From positions 1,631,001 to 1,695,000 of the forward strand of contig NZ_FNSF01000001.1 of the NCBI RefSeq assembly GCF_900105455.1: 64,000 nt of DNA, read 5' to 3'. This document shows positions 1-9,805 of the stretch, one piece after another (the first letter of the stretch is position 1; every line of letters starts with the position of its first letter). This DNA is from Tenacibaculum sp. MAR_2009_124. GTDB lineage: Bacteria > Bacteroidota > Bacteroidia > Flavobacteriales > Flavobacteriaceae. The notes under the pieces are model-generated. The model was not told where the DNA came from, ran no database searches, and worked only from the letters and a program-made list of their open reading frames with translations. Both the position numbers and the translations under genes were made by a program.

Positions 1-1
1 G

Positions 2-178
2 TACTGTTTCAAACACCTAAATTTACGCCAGCTTTATGCAAATATTGCATCCGATAACTTAAATAGCTTACATTTGTTTCGAGGTAAAAACTTTACTGAA
101 GTGGGGATCAAAAAAGACTGGATTTATAATCAAGGAAAATTTAAAGACGAAATTTTATTTCAACGAATCAATGAATAA
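2..178 (+). CDS. GNAT-family N-acetyltransferase, C-terminal end (partial)
   Basis: The reading frame is open from the window edge to a TAA at 176-178 and encodes the last 58 residues of a protein. Its segment reading LYANIASDNLNSLHLFRGKNF has the pattern of the final conserved motif of RimJ/RimL/SpeG-type GNAT acetyltransferases (an asparagine- and serine-rich helix, then a short F-G-K/N-like turn before the last strand). The substrate cannot be told from this fragment. It overlaps the start of mltG by 8 bases, so the two are probably co-transcribed. The assignment is by motif only, because the acetyl-CoA binding loop lies outside the window. Confidence 0.55.
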   Translation, partial: YCFKHLNLRQLYANIASDNLNSLHLFRGKNFTEVGIKKDWIYNQGKFKDEILFQRINE

Positions 179-1199
179 AAAAATTATTTTAGGAATTATA
201 GCCGTTGTTTTGACAACCGCTATAATTGTGGGGTTTAGCTTCTACAACAAAATCTTTGGAAAAGCAATTACAAAGAATGGGCTTCTTTTAATAAAATCAA
301 CTGATGATTTAAGCGATGTTGCATCAAAACTCAATCAATTCATTGATAATCCCTCTAACTTTAAATGGGTCGCTAAAAAGAAAAACTATGTAAATCCAAA
401 AAGTGGTCGCTATGAACTGAAAAAAGGAATGAGTTTAAATGATCTTGTTAATCTTTTAAGAATTGGTAAGCAAAAACCTATTAAACTTTCCTTTAACAAC
501 CAAGATACTCTGGAAAAACTTGCAGGAAGAATATCAAAACAAATAGAAGCAGATTCGATTTCATTATTACAAAGCATGAAAGACTCCGATTTTTTAGAAT
601 CAAATGGATTCAATGAAAAATCCGCTCTTGGTATGTATATTCCTAATAGTTATGAGTTATACTGGAATACTTCATCTGAAAAATTCAGAAACCGAATGCT
701 CAAAGAATACAATCGTTTTTGGAATGAAAAAAGAATTGCAAAGGCGAAGAACTTGAATTTGTCCAAAGCTGAAGTTCTTACGTTAGCTTCTATTGTACAG
801 AAGGAAACTGCTCAAAAAAGTGAACGCCCAATAGTTGCTGGATTATACTTAAACCGATTAAAAGGTAACTGGCCACTTCAAGCAGATCCAACAATTATTT
901 ATTGCTTAAAACAAATAAATGGACAAGAATTTGTTGTAAAAAGAGTTTTGAATAAAGATCTTACTATTAACTCACCATACAATACTTACAAAAACACTGG
1001 TCTTCCTCCTACACTTATCTCAATGCCGGACATTTCTGCTATTGATGCCGTTTTAAATTACAAAAAACATAATTATTACTATATGTGCGCTAGTGTAGAA
1101 AACATTGGTTTTCATGAGTTTGCTAATTCCCTTGCTCAACATAACAGAAATGCAACAAAATATCAAAAATGGATTAGTCAACGAGGGATTAATCGATAA
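171..1199 (+). CDS. mltG: Endolytic transglycosylase MltG (YceG-like)
   Basis: The product is a 342-residue inner-membrane lytic transglycosylase that cleaves nascent peptidoglycan strands and is thought to terminate glycan polymerisation. A single N-terminal membrane segment (about residues 5-25) anchors it. A LysM-like region follows (about 60-110), then the YceG catalytic domain. The catalytic glutamate sits in the conserved segment SIVQKETAQKSERP (about 204-217), and the family signature NRL....PLQADPTIIY follows directly. The ATG overlaps the end of the upstream acetyltransferase gene, which suggests translational coupling. Length and domain order are normal for Bacteroidota. Confidence 0.93.
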   Translation: MNKKIILGIIAVVLTTAIIVGFSFYNKIFGKAITKNGLLLIKSTDDLSDVASKLNQFIDNPSNFKWVAKKKNYVNPKSGRYELKKGMSLNDLVNLLRIGKQKPIKLSFNNQDTLEKLAGRISKQIEADSISLLQSMKDSDFLESNGFNEKSALGMYIPNSYELYWNTSSEKFRNRMLKEYNRFWNEKRIAKAKNLNLSKAEVLTLASIVQKETAQKSERPIVAGLYLNRLKGNWPLQADPTIIYCLKQINGQEFVVKRVLNKDLTINSPYNTYKNTGLPPTLISMPDISAIDAVLNYKKHNYYYMCASVENIGFHEFANSLAQHNRNATKYQKWISQRGINR

Positions 1200-1365
1200 T
1201 TTTAACAATATTTTATTCTTATAAAAACAGATATTTAATTGATTATCTGAAACTAAACGACTCTGTAAATCTCTAAATGAGCAAAATCGCAGTGTTTTTC
1301 TTAGGATTTTATATATTGTAAAAAACCATAATCAACTGGTTATTAGTTATATTGTAATTTTATTG

Positions 1366-1373
1366 TACCTTTG
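1366..1373 (+). promoter_or_regulatory. Bacteroidetes -7 promoter element (TACCTTTG)
   Basis: TACCTTTG is an exact match to the Bacteroidetes -7 consensus TAnnTTTG. No clear TTG lies at the usual -33 distance. It overlaps the only TTG codon that could open the following lysozyme-like gene, so that TTG is unlikely to be inside the transcript. Confidence 0.5.
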
Positions 1374-2003
1374 CCCTCGCTAAACAGAAAGTATCTAATT
1401 ATCAAACATTTAGTAATTGTTTTTTTAGGATTTTTTATACTCACAAGTTTTACAAAAAATCCAACAAAAGGGAAAAAAGGGGAAAGTATTACAATTACAG
1501 TCAAACCTATATCGGAGGTTGTTTTTAAAGAGGAGTTTAACTTTCCATTTTTACAAAAAGATTTTATTGGCTTTAGAGAAGCTTTAGCTTTTAAAGAATC
1601 TCAAGGAAGTTATACCGTAGTTAACAAACTTGGTTATTTAGGAAAATATCAATTTGGAAAATCTACATTAAAAAGATTTAGAATATACAATACCTCAAAT
1701 TTCCTAAAGAATCCAGAACTACAGGAAAATACTTTTACCGCATTATGTAAAGTAAACAAATGGATTTTACGAAGAGATATAAAACGATTTGTCGGTAAAA
1801 AAATAAATGGTATTCGAATTACCGAATCGGGAATTTTAGCCGCAGCTCACTTAAGTGGTGCAGGCAATGTAAAGAAATACCTTCGATCATATGGGAAATT
1901 TACCTTTAATGATGCTTTTGGAACATCAATACAACATTATTTAAGGAAATTTAAAGGCTACGACGTTTCAAATATTATCGCCAATAAACACGCGAAAGTA
2001 TAA
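1371..2003 (+). CDS. Secreted lysozyme/transglycosylase-like protein
   Basis: The frame encodes about 210 residues: a hydrophobic N-terminal segment (about residues 9-26, signal or anchor), a low-complexity lysine-rich linker, and a globular domain from about residue 60. That domain has the SLT/lysozyme-like pattern, with a candidate catalytic glutamate in ALAFKESQGSY, then GYLGKYQFGKSTL and a late AAAHLSGAGNVKKYL motif. It is probably a periplasmic peptidoglycan-cleaving or -binding protein, which suits its neighbour mltG. The start is problematic. No in-frame ATG or GTG exists upstream of the domain, and the TTG at 1371 lies within a promoter-like TACCTTTG. A rare start such as ATT at 1398, or a damaged 5' end, are alternatives. 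Confidence 0.6.
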   Translation: MPSLNRKYLIIKHLVIVFLGFFILTSFTKNPTKGKKGESITITVKPISEVVFKEEFNFPFLQKDFIGFREALAFKESQGSYTVVNKLGYLGKYQFGKSTLKRFRIYNTSNFLKNPELQENTFTALCKVNKWILRRDIKRFVGKKINGIRITESGILAAAHLSGAGNVKKYLRSYGKFTFNDAFGTSIQHYLRKFKGYDVSNIIANKHAKV

Positions 2004-2033
2004 TATATTTTTAAAAGTCGATTTATGAAATCG

Positions 2034-2738
2034 TTATCTGTGAATTATAAAAATAGCAGGGCGCTTATGTAAATCGGCTTTTTCATTTTTCCACTCTTTT
2101 ATTGGTAGTGTTTTAATGTATTCGGTAGGTAATGTTATATCACAAGCAATACAAAGTCTTGTTTGGGGAGAAAGTGCCGCGGATAAATCTGCTAACATTT
2201 TCTCATTCCTATAAGGAGTTTCGATAAAAATTTGGGACTGATCCTTTTCCTTTGAAATTTTTTCTAACTCTTTTATTGCTCTTTTTCTATCCGATTTATC
2301 AATTGGTAAATATCCATTAAAAGCAAAGCTTTGTCCATTCATCCCAGAGGCCATAATGGCAAGTAAAATAGAGGAAGGCCCAACTAACGGTACTACCTGA
2401 ATCCCTTTTTCATGTGCTAACTTCGCTATAGTTGCGCCAGGATCAGCAACAGCGGGAACCCCTGCTTCAGAAAGTAAACCTACCGAAACACCTTCATCAC
2501 AAACATTTAAATAGTTTTGCGTTTCCATTTCATCGGAATACTTATCTAATAACATTAATTGAAGTGAACCTTGAGATTTCGCAGGAGTAATTTTCTTAAT
2601 AAATCTTCTCGCCGATTTTTCGTTTTCAACAATGAAATGATCTAATTGTTCAATTACCTTTTTTACTGAGATAGGCATTACTTCTAAAGGTTCTGTATCT
2701 CCTAAAGTGGTTGGAATTAAATATAACTTACCTTTCAT
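2034..2738 (-). CDS. SAM-dependent methyltransferase, RsmI-like tetrapyrrole methylase family
   Basis: The 234-residue protein belongs to the tetrapyrrole (corrin/porphyrin) methylase superfamily. It opens with KGKLYLIPTTLGD and contains the SAM-binding signatures LLSEAGVPAVADPGA and VPLVGPSSILLAIMASG, as in RsmI, the 16S rRNA 2'-O-methyltransferase acting on C1402. It is shorter than, and divergent from, canonical RsmI, and Bacteroidota usually carry such a second paralogue, so the exact target is uncertain. The ATG at 2738 is chosen over one 21 bases upstream because it lies just past the stop codon of the preceding phosphatase gene and matches family N-termini. Confidence 0.8.
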   Translation of the reverse strand: MKGKLYLIPTTLGDTEPLEVMPISVKKVIEQLDHFIVENEKSARRFIKKITPAKSQGSLQLMLLDKYSDEMETQNYLNVCDEGVSVGLLSEAGVPAVADPGATIAKLAHEKGIQVVPLVGPSSILLAIMASGMNGQSFAFNGYLPIDKSDRKRAIKELEKISKEKDQSQIFIETPYRNEKMLADLSAALSPQTRLCIACDITLPTEYIKTLPIKEWKNEKADLHKRPAIFIIHR

Positions 2739-2742
2739 TGAT

Positions 2743-3189
2743 TTAAATTTTAGAAGCAATTACGTCACAAGCTTCATCCAGCATATTATAAACATTTTCG
2801 AAGCCCTGATCTCCTCCGTAATATGGGTCAGGAACGTTCATAATGTTATTCGTTGAGATTTCTTTTAATATTAATTTTACCTTTTCAGCATCTTCATCAT
2901 TTCGAGCCAAAGAAACGATGTTATGATAATTGCTTTCATCCATCGCATAAATAGTATCAAAGGTATCAAAATCAGCAATTGAAAATTTTCTAGACCTCTG
3001 ATCTGTAATATCAATACCATACTTCTTCGCAACGGCAATAGATCTTTTATCTGGCAACTCACCAATATGATAACCAGCAGTTCCGGCAGAATCTACATAA
3101 ACATTTTCAGAAGATACTTTAGACTTTAAAATACCCTCAGCCAATGGGGATCGACAAATATTCCCCAAGCAAACCATAAGTATTTTCAT
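2743..3189 (-). CDS. Low-molecular-weight protein-tyrosine phosphatase
   Basis: This 148-residue cytosolic phosphatase has the signature CLGNICRSP at residues 7-15 (nucleophile Cys7, phosphate-binding Arg13) and the general acid in DPYYGG (Asp about 121). These are the complete catalytic elements of the LMW-PTP family, which dephosphorylates phosphotyrosine proteins. It lies directly upstream of the RsmI-like gene on the same strand with a gap of only a few bases, so they form an operon, and dnaA lies upstream of both. The substrate is unknown. No capsule kinase gene is adjacent, so a role in exopolysaccharide control is not supported here. Confidence 0.92.
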   Translation of the reverse strand: MKILMVCLGNICRSPLAEGILKSKVSSENVYVDSAGTAGYHIGELPDKRSIAVAKKYGIDITDQRSRKFSIADFDTFDTIYAMDESNYHNIVSLARNDEDAEKVKLILKEISTNNIMNVPDPYYGGDQGFENVYNMLDEACDVIASKI

Positions 3190-3261
3190 CTATATATTGT
3201 TTTAAAATGCAGACCAAACTTTACTACTTAAAAGCAGTAAAGTTCTACAATCGCTTTTGAG

Positions 3262-4686
3262 TTATAAAGTTAACTTTTTAGTTAAATCTTCAACATATTT
3301 CTTAAACTGCTTATCCGTTTCAGTTAAATTATCTACAGTTTTACAAGCATGTAATACCGTAGCATGATCACGTTTACCAATTTGACTTCCAATGCTTGCT
3401 AAAGAAGACTTAGTCATTCTTTTCGCAAAATACATTGCTAACTGACGTGCCTGAACAATATGTCTTTTCCTCGTTTTTGATTGCAATGTTGCCACATCCA
3501 TATCAAAGTACTTAGAAACTACCTTCTGAATATAATCAATAGAAAGTTCTTTCTTTGTATTCTTAACAAACTTATCAACAATTTGCTTAGCAAGTTCAAT
3601 CGTAAATTCTTTTCTATTAAAAGAAGCTTGAGCTATCATTGAAATAATAACACCTTCTAACTCTCTAACATTAGATTTTATGTTCTTGGCAATATACTCT
3701 ACAATTTCTTCTGGCATTTCAACTCCATCTCTATAGAGTTTATTTTGAAGAATTGAAATTCTTGTTTCGTAATCTGGTGATTGTAATTCTGCTGATAATC
3801 CCCATTTAAAGCGAGATAATAAGCGCTGCTCTATATCCTGCATATCCACAGGAGCCTTATCAGAAGTTAAAATTACTTGTTTACCGTTTTGATGCAAATG
3901 GTTAAAAATATGAAAAAACACATCCTGCGTACCGGCTTTACCCGATAAGAACTGAACGTCATCAATAATTAACACATCAATCATTTGATAAAAATGAATA
4001 AAATCATTTCTTGTATTTGATTTTACCGAATCAATAAATTGTTGCGTAAATTTCTCTGATGAGATATATAACACTGTTTTATCAGGATATTTATCTTTTA
4101 TTTCAACACCAATGGCATGAGCCAAGTGGGTTTTACCTAAACCAACTCCTCCGTATATTAACAATGGATTGAATGATGTTCCTCCAGGTTTGTTAGCAAC
4201 TGCCATTCCTGCAGATCTAGCTAACCTATTTGAATCACCCTCTACAAAGTTTACAAAATTATAATTTGGATTTAATTGAGATTCTATTTTCACCTTTTGC
4301 AAGCCAGGAATTACAAACGGGTTTTTGAGTTCTCTTTTAGACTCAAGAGGTACGGTTACCTTTTGTGGTTTAATTGGATTTCTATTAGAACTAGGTATTT
4401 TTACAGTTTGTGGATTGTTACTACTATATGTATTCTCCATACGAACATCATATACTAATTTTGCCTCGTGTCCTAGCTGCCTTACCAAAGCAACACGCAA
4501 CAATTTAATATAATGTTCTTCCAGCCACTCGTAAAAAAATTTGCTCGGAACTTGAATAGTTAAAGCTTCCCCAGATAACTTTACCGGCTTAATCGGTTCA
4601 AACCACGTTTTATATGCTTGTGGCTTGATATTGTCCTTTATAAAGGTCAAACATTCCATCCAAACTGAATCAGCTGTTTTAGTCAT
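3262..4686 (-). CDS. dnaA: Chromosomal replication initiator protein DnaA
   Basis: DnaA is the AAA+ initiator that binds DnaA boxes and opens oriC. All four domains are visible: an N-terminal DnaB-interacting domain beginning MTKTADSVWMECLTF, a linker rich in Pro/Asn/Lys, the AAA+ module with Walker A GGVGLGKTH and Walker B VLIIDDVQF, and the C-terminal HTH domain with the signature RDHATVLHACKTV. A start at 4686 (474 residues) is preferred. A longer in-frame start at 4767 would add 27 residues absent from the family and lies on CACTTTTG (minus strand), a near match to the Bacteroidetes -7 element. I saw no cluster of TTATCCACA-type boxes next to the gene, so oriC is not placed here. Confidence 0.97.
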   Translation of the reverse strand: MTKTADSVWMECLTFIKDNIKPQAYKTWFEPIKPVKLSGEALTIQVPSKFFYEWLEEHYIKLLRVALVRQLGHEAKLVYDVRMENTYSSNNPQTVKIPSSNRNPIKPQKVTVPLESKRELKNPFVIPGLQKVKIESQLNPNYNFVNFVEGDSNRLARSAGMAVANKPGGTSFNPLLIYGGVGLGKTHLAHAIGVEIKDKYPDKTVLYISSEKFTQQFIDSVKSNTRNDFIHFYQMIDVLIIDDVQFLSGKAGTQDVFFHIFNHLHQNGKQVILTSDKAPVDMQDIEQRLLSRFKWGLSAELQSPDYETRISILQNKLYRDGVEMPEEIVEYIAKNIKSNVRELEGVIISMIAQASFNRKEFTIELAKQIVDKFVKNTKKELSIDYIQKVVSKYFDMDVATLQSKTRKRHIVQARQLAMYFAKRMTKSSLASIGSQIGKRDHATVLHACKTVDNLTETDKQFKKYVEDLTKKLTL

Positions 4687-4859
4687 ATTGGTGAAAAAAG
4701 GATTAAATTTTTTGTTAAAATTATTCAGATTATAGGGGACTCTAAAATCACATATTCGGAGGAACAAAAGTGTGAATAAAATTCAGTAAAAAAAAACCAA
4801 ATCACTATTGATTATTATTTTTTTTTTTACGTATTGTTATTCTAACATATATAAAATAA

Positions 4860-4889
4860 AACACATTGTATAAAAACACATTGTATAAA
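4860..4889 (+). repeat. 15-bp tandem duplication spanning the TTG start of the thioesterase gene
   Basis: The unit AACACATTGTATAAA is repeated twice head to tail with no mismatch. Each copy carries a TTG in the same reading frame, so the following gene has two equivalent TTG start codons 15 bases apart (encoding MYKNT-LYKNT). Confidence 0.8.
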
Positions 4890-5300
4890 AACACAACATC
4901 GGTCAGAATAAGATATAATGAAACAGACCAAATGGGAGTCGTTTACTATGGTAATTATGCCAGTTTTTTAGAAGTAGGTAGAACAGAATGGTTACGCAGT
5001 TTAGGAACAACTTACAAGCTACTTGAAGAAAGTGGTGTTATGCTGCCAGTAATTTCACTGACCTGCAATTTTAAAAAGTCGGCCTATTATGATGAGTTAA
5101 TTACCATTCATACTATTTTAAAAAAAACACCAACAGTAAAAATTGAATTTGATTATGAAATTTTAAATGAAAAAAATGAACTTTTATGTAGTGCTAATAC
5201 TACTTTAGCTTTTGTAAATGCGGCAACAATGAAACCAACTCGTTGCCCAGAATACATTCTAAACAAATTAACAAAAAATACAACAACTCAAGATAAATAA
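4881..5300 (+). CDS. Acyl-CoA thioesterase, YbgC/4-hydroxybenzoyl-CoA thioesterase family
   Basis: This small hotdog-fold protein of 139 residues (144 from the upstream TTG) hydrolyses acyl-CoA thioesters, and YbgC relatives act on short-chain or malonyl-type CoAs near the envelope. The active-site segment RYNETDQMGVVYYGNY contains the conserved aspartate and the GVVYYGNY helix typical of the family. There is no ATG. The TTG at 4881 is chosen because the residues it gives match the usual family N-terminus, but a duplicated TTG at 4866 is equally placed. The gene runs divergently from dnaA. Confidence 0.85.
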   Translation: MYKNTTSVRIRYNETDQMGVVYYGNYASFLEVGRTEWLRSLGTTYKLLEESGVMLPVISLTCNFKKSAYYDELITIHTILKKTPTVKIEFDYEILNEKNELLCSANTTLAFVNAATMKPTRCPEYILNKLTKNTTTQDK

Positions 5301-5386
5301 CAGCAATAAAACTGAAGATATAACATACAAACATATATCCATATCTTAATGTTATATTTATTTATATTGAATTATTAAAATAACGA

Positions 5387-5959
5387 ATGAAAATATATAC
5401 AAAAACTGGAGATAAAGGTACTACCGCTTTATTTGGAGGTGGTCGTGTTCCAAAACACCATCTTCGTATAGAGAGCTATGGAACCGTCGACGAATTAAAT
5501 TCTTATATAGGACTTATAAAGGACCAGCAAGTAAGCAATCACATAAAGAAAAGTCTCGTAAAAATTCAAAGTGATCTTTTTACATTAGGAGCTATGCTTG
5601 CTACCCCTCCTGAAAAAGAGACATTAAAGAATGGAAAAGAACGATTAAACATTCCAAAAATAAATGAATCATCTATTGAGTTTTTAGAAAACGAAATAGA
5701 CGAAATGAATGAGGAGCTCCCTCCTATGACACATTTCATTCTACCTGGAGGACACCAAACTGTGTCATTCTGTCATATTGCGCGATGTGTTTGTAGACGT
5801 TCAGAACGTTTATCAGTAGCTTTAAACGACGAAGAAGTTATTCATGACACCATTTTAATGTACTTAAACCGACTTTCTGACTACCTTTTTGTGTTGGCAC
5901 GAAAGTTGACTAAAGATCTACAAGCTGAGGAAATTAAATGGGTTCCTGAGAAGCTATAG
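5387..5959 (+). CDS. Cob(I)alamin adenosyltransferase, PduO/MMAB type
   Basis: This 190-residue enzyme transfers the adenosyl group of ATP to cob(I)alamin to make coenzyme B12. It has the PduO-type ATP site at the N-terminus (YTKTGDKGTTALFGGGR, with lysines and glycines lining the triphosphate), then SYGTVDELNSYIG, and the C-terminal signature RRSERL and YLNRLSDYLFVLAR. It is complete and normal in length. It stands apart from the B12 salvage genes at 51-55 kb but completes the same route from uptake to active cofactor. Confidence 0.94.
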   Translation: MKIYTKTGDKGTTALFGGGRVPKHHLRIESYGTVDELNSYIGLIKDQQVSNHIKKSLVKIQSDLFTLGAMLATPPEKETLKNGKERLNIPKINESSIEFLENEIDEMNEELPPMTHFILPGGHQTVSFCHIARCVCRRSERLSVALNDEEVIHDTILMYLNRLSDYLFVLARKLTKDLQAEEIKWVPEKL

Positions 5960-6001
5960 TGAAGTTCTTTTATTTATAACAACAGATTTTTCAAAAAAAA
6001 C

Positions 6002-6031
6002 TTGACTTTTTAGAAAAAAAAATTATTTTTG
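6002..6031 (+). promoter_or_regulatory. Bacteroidetes-type promoter of the DUF2795 gene
   Basis: A TTG at 6002-6004 and TATTTTTG at 6024-6031 match the -33 and -7 elements of Bacteroidetes sigma-A promoters, with an acceptable 19-base spacing. The start codon lies 27 bases after the -7 element. Confidence 0.55.
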
Positions 6032-6057
6032 CGGAAATCAAAAAAACCGATAAAGAA

Positions 6058-6279
6058 ATGTATTGGACACTTGAATTAGCATCTTATCTAGCAGATGCGC
6101 CTTGGCCAGCAACAAAAGATGAATTAATCGATTATGCAATCCGTACAGGAGCACCATTGGAAGTTGTAGAAAACTTGCAAGACATTGAAGATGAAGGTGA
6201 AGCTTATGACTCTATTGTAGAAATATGGCCGGATTACCCCTCCGAAGAAGATTATCTTTGGAACGAAGATGAATATTAA
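6058..6279 (+). CDS. DUF2795 domain protein
   Basis: The gene encodes an acidic 73-residue protein (MYWTLELASYLADAPWPATK and onwards) of the DUF2795 family, which has the look of a small helical protein with a winged-helix-like core (SYLADAPWPATKDELIDYA, then GAPLEVVENLQDI). Its function is unknown. It is commonly found in Bacteroidota, where it often precedes secA as it does here. It has its own promoter at 6002-6031 and a terminator at 6292-6317, so it is probably monocistronic. Confidence 0.85.
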   Translation: MYWTLELASYLADAPWPATKDELIDYAIRTGAPLEVVENLQDIEDEGEAYDSIVEIWPDYPSEEDYLWNEDEY

Positions 6280-6291
6280 AAAAACAATATA

Positions 6292-6317
6292 AAAAAGTCT
6301 CATTACAGAGGCTTTTT
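6292..6317 (+). terminator. Rho-independent terminator after the DUF2795 gene
   Basis: AAAAAGTCTC pairs with GAGGCTTTTT (one G-U pair) around a six-base loop, followed by a T run. Confidence 0.8.
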
Positions 6318-6404
6318 TTTTGCTTATTTTTAGCATACATATTACAACCACTTTAATTATGTTAATTACCAAAACTAATTAACTAGAAAACAACAGTTTA
6401 TAAA

Positions 6405-9400
6405 ATGAGTATTTTAGATTCGATTATAAAAATATTTGTTGGAGACAAACAACAAAAGGACTTGAAAGTTTTACAACCTATAGTAGAAAAGGTAAAATCT
6501 TTCGAAAACGCATTAAGCACTATTTCAAATGATGAGCTTAGAGCTAAAACTGTTGAATTTAAAGCAAAAATTGCAGAGGTTACCAAACCTTTTAATGATA
6601 AAATTATTGTTTTAGAAGAAGAAGTTTTAACAGCTGATATCGATAGACAAGAAGATATTTATTCTGAAATCGATAAACTTAAAGACGAGGCTTATGAGGC
6701 TTCTGAAGAAGTTTTAAATAATATTACCGCTGAAGCATTTGCCGTTGTAAAAGAAACTGCGAAGCGTTTTACGCAAAATACTGAAATGGAAGTTACTGCA
6801 ACTCCTTTTGATAGAGAATTATCAGCTACCAGAGAGCATATTATTTTAGAAGACGACAAAGCATTTTGGCAAAATTCTTGGGATGCGGCTGGAAAACCAG
6901 TTACTTGGGATATGATTCATTATGATGTTCAATTAATTGGTGGTTCTGTATTACATACTGGTAAAATTGCAGAGATGATGACTGGGGAAGGAAAAACTTT
7001 AGTTTCCACTTTGCCTATTTATTTAAATGCTATAACAGGAAATGGAGTTCATGTAGTAACAGTAAATGATTATTTAGCGAAACGTGACCGTGCTTGGATG
7101 GCTCCTATTTTTGAATTTCATGGTTTAAGTACAGACTGTATTGACTACCACCAACCTAATTCAGAAGAGCGAAGAAAAGCATATAACGCAGATATTACCT
7201 ATGGAACTAATAATGAATTTGGTTTTGATTATTTGCGTGATAATATGGCGAGTTCTAAAAATGACCTCGTTCAACGTGCTCCTAACTATGCCATTATTGA
7301 CGAGGTAGATTCAGTTTTAATTGATGATGCACGTACACCTCTAATTATTTCTGGACCAGTTCCTCAAGGTGATCGTCATGAATTCAACGAATTAAAGCCT
7401 TTAGTTTCTGATTTAGTATCTCTACAAAATAAATATTTAATTGGTGTTTTAGCTGAGGCTAAAAAATTAATTAAAGATGGAGATACAAAAGAAGGAGGTT
7501 TTCAATTATTAAGAGTATATAGAGGTTTACCAAAAAATAAAGCCTTAATTAAGTTCTTATCACAAGAAGGAGTTAAGCAAATTCTTCAAAAAACGGAAAA
7601 CTTCTACATGCAGGATAACAATAAGTTAATGCCTGAAGTTGATGCTGAACTTTACTTTACTATTGAAGAGAAAAACAATCAAATTGACTTAACGGATAAA
7701 GGTGTTGCTTATCTTTCTGACATTACAAAAGAGGAAAGCTTCTTTGTTTTACCAGATATTAGTGTAAAAATTGGAGAGATTGATAAAGCTGACACTACTG
7801 TTGAAGAGAAGGCTAGTTTGAAAGAAGAACTTTATCAAGATTTTAGTGTTAAGAGTGAGCGTATTCATACAATGAACCAACTTTTAAAGGCATATACTGT
7901 TTTTGAAAAGGATGTTGAATATGTTGTAATGGACAACAAAGTAATGATCGTTGACGAACAAACTGGGCGTATTATGGACGGTCGTCGTTACTCTGATGGG
8001 TTGCACCAAGCCATTGAAGCAAAAGAAAGTGTAAAGATTGAAGACGCTACGCAAACTTTTGCTACTGTTACTCTTCAAAATTACTTTAGAATGTATCGCA
8101 AGTTATCAGGAATGACTGGTACGGCAGTTACAGAAGCTGGTGAATTTTGGGAAATCTACAAACTGGATGTTATCGAAATTCCTACAAACAGGCCAATTGC
8201 AAGAGACGACAAACAGGATTTAGTTTATAAAACAACTCGTGAAAAGTATAACGCTGTTATTGAAGACATCGTTAAACTTGTAGGAGAAGAAAGACCTGTT
8301 TTAGTAGGAACTACTTCTGTAGAGATTTCTGAATTATTAGGAAGAATGCTTAGTATTCGTAAAATTCCTCATAATATATTAAATGCGAAACTGCACAAAA
8401 GGGAAGCTGATGTTGTTGCCGAAGCTGGAAAACCAGGACAAGTAACAATAGCAACAAATATGGCTGGTCGTGGTACCGATATCAAATTATCTGATGAAGT
8501 AAAAGCTGCAGGTGGTTTAGCTATTATTGGAACTGAGCGTCATGATTCACGTCGTGTTGACCGTCAGTTAAGAGGACGTGCAGGTCGTCAAGGTGATGTT
8601 GGTTCTACTCAATTCTATGTTGGGCTTGATGACAACTTAATGCGTTTGTTTGGTTCTGAAAGAATTGCAAAAATGATGGATCGAATGGGCTTACAAGAAG
8701 GCGAAGTTATCCAACATTCTATGATTAGTAAATCCATTGAAAGAGCTCAGAAGAAAGTTGAAGAAAACAATTTCGGAATTCGTAAAAGATTACTAGAATA
8801 TGATGATGTAATGAGTTCACAACGTGAATTTATTTACAAACGTCGTCGCCATGCTCTTGATGGGAAACGTTTACAAATTGATATCGCAAATATGATTTAT
8901 GATACTTGTGATTCAATTGTAAAGAACAATAAAGGATCGAAAGATTATCAGAATTTCGAATTCGAATTAATCCGATTCTCGTCAATGACTTCTCCTTTTA
9001 CTGAAGAAGAGTTCAACGCAACTCCAGAAGATGAATTAATTGGAAAGTTATACAAAGTAGTTTCAGAACACTATAAAAACGATGCTAATAGAAATGCTAC
9101 TCAAGCTTTCCCTGTTATTCAAAGTGTTTTTGAAAATGAAGGAGATCGTTATGAACGTATTGTAGTTCCTTTTACCGATGGAACCAAAACGTTACAAGTA
9201 GTAACTAATTTAAAAGAAGCGTATGAATCTGAAGGTAAATCTTTAGTTTATGACTTCGAAAAGAATATAACTCTTGCTATTATTGATGAGAACTGGAAAG
9301 ACCACTTAAGAAGGTTAGACGAACTTAAGCATTCTATTCAGAGCACTGCCCACATCGAACAAAAAGATCCATTACTTATTTATAAATTTGAAGCTTTCAA

Positions 9401-9758
9401 AGTTTTTGAGCAAACACTAGATAAAATTAATAAAGAAGTTCTTTCTTTCTTATTTAAAGGAAAGCTTCCAACTCAAGATGAGTCTCAAATATCAGAAGCA
9501 AAAGAACAAGTAAGAGAAAAATTAGATCTTCGTAAAGATGAAGTTCAAAATTCATCTCAGCAGGCGATTAGTAATACCAGACAGCAGAACACTCAAGAAC
9601 AACAAATTGTAGAAACTGTTGTAAGAGAGCAACCTAAAATTGGTAGAAACGAACGAGTAACCATTAAAAATGTAATGAGTGGTGAAGAAAAAGTTGTAAA
9701 GTTTAAGCAAGCCATTCCCCTACTCGAACAGGGAACTTGGGTTCTTTACAATAAATAA
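6405..9758 (+). CDS. secA: Preprotein translocase ATPase SecA
   Basis: SecA is the motor ATPase that drives unfolded preproteins through SecYEG. The 1117-residue product has Walker A MTGEGKTL (about residue 192), the DEVDS Walker B, helicase motifs [12 protein letters not shown] and [11 protein letters not shown], and the helical scaffold/wing regions ([26 protein letters not shown]). It is longer than the E. coli protein (about 900 residues) because of insertions typical of Bacteroidota, one of them near residues 320-430. The C-terminus lacks the cysteine-rich zinc-binding SecB-contact motif and ends in a conserved tail, [21 protein letters not shown] strong terminator follows. Confidence 0.98.
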   Translation: MSILDSIIKIFVGDKQQKDLKVLQPIVEKVKSFENALSTISNDELRAKTVEFKAKIAEVTKPFNDKIIVLEEEVLTADIDRQEDIYSEIDKLKDEAYEASEEVLNNITAEAFAVVKETAKRFTQNTEMEVTATPFDRELSATREHIILEDDKAFWQNSWDAAGKPVTWDMIHYDVQLIGGSVLHTGKIAEMMTGEGKTLVSTLPIYLNAITGNGVHVVTVNDYLAKRDRAWMAPIFEFHGLSTDCIDYHQPNSEERRKAYNADITYGTNNEFGFDYLRDNMASSKNDLVQRAPNYAIIDEVDSVLIDDARTPLIISGPVPQGDRHEFNELKPLVSDLVSLQNKYLIGVLAEAKKLIKDGDTKEGGFQLLRVYRGLPKNKALIKFLSQEGVKQILQKTENFYMQDNNKLMPEVDAELYFTIEEKNNQIDLTDKGVAYLSDITKEESFFVLPDISVKIGEIDKADTTVEEKASLKEELYQDFSVKSERIHTMNQLLKAYTVFEKDVEYVVMDNKVMIVDEQTGRIMDGRRYSDGLHQAIEAKESVKIEDATQTFATVTLQNYFRMYRKLSGMTGTAVTEAGEFWEIYKLDVIEIPTNRPIARDDKQDLVYKTTREKYNAVIEDIVKLVGEERPVLVGTTSVEISELLGRMLSIRKIPHNILNAKLHKREADVVAEAGKPGQVTIATNMAGRGTDIKLSDEVKAAGGLAIIGTERHDSRRVDRQLRGRAGRQGDVGSTQFYVGLDDNLMRLFGSERIAKMMDRMGLQEGEVIQHSMISKSIERAQKKVEENNFGIRKRLLEYDDVMSSQREFIYKRRRHALDGKRLQIDIANMIYDTCDSIVKNNKGSKDYQNFEFELIRFSSMTSPFTEEEFNATPEDELIGKLYKVVSEHYKNDANRNATQAFPVIQSVFENEGDRYERIVVPFTDGTKTLQVVTNLKEAYESEGKSLVYDFEKNITLAIIDENWKDHLRRLDELKHSIQSTAHIEQKDPLLIYKFEAFKVFEQTLDKINKEVLSFLFKGKLPTQDESQISEAKEQVREKLDLRKDEVQNSSQQAISNTRQQNTQEQQIVETVVREQPKIGRNERVTIKNVMSGEEKVVKFKQAIPLLEQGTWVLYNK

Positions 9759-9770
9759 TATAAATATACA

Positions 9771-9797
9771 AAAGCTCGGTTTTACACCGAGCTTTTT
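9771..9797. terminator. Bidirectional terminator between secA and the WG-repeat gene
   Basis: AAAGCTCGGT and ACCGAGCTTT form a perfect 10-bp stem with a five-base loop. A runs and T runs flank it, so it can serve both converging genes. Confidence 0.88.
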
Positions 9798-9805
9798 ACT
9801 TTTTA

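Noticed and set aside
4690..4865. Replication origin beside dnaA
   Set aside because: No cluster of DnaA-box-like nonamers or AT-rich iterons distinct from general base composition was seen.
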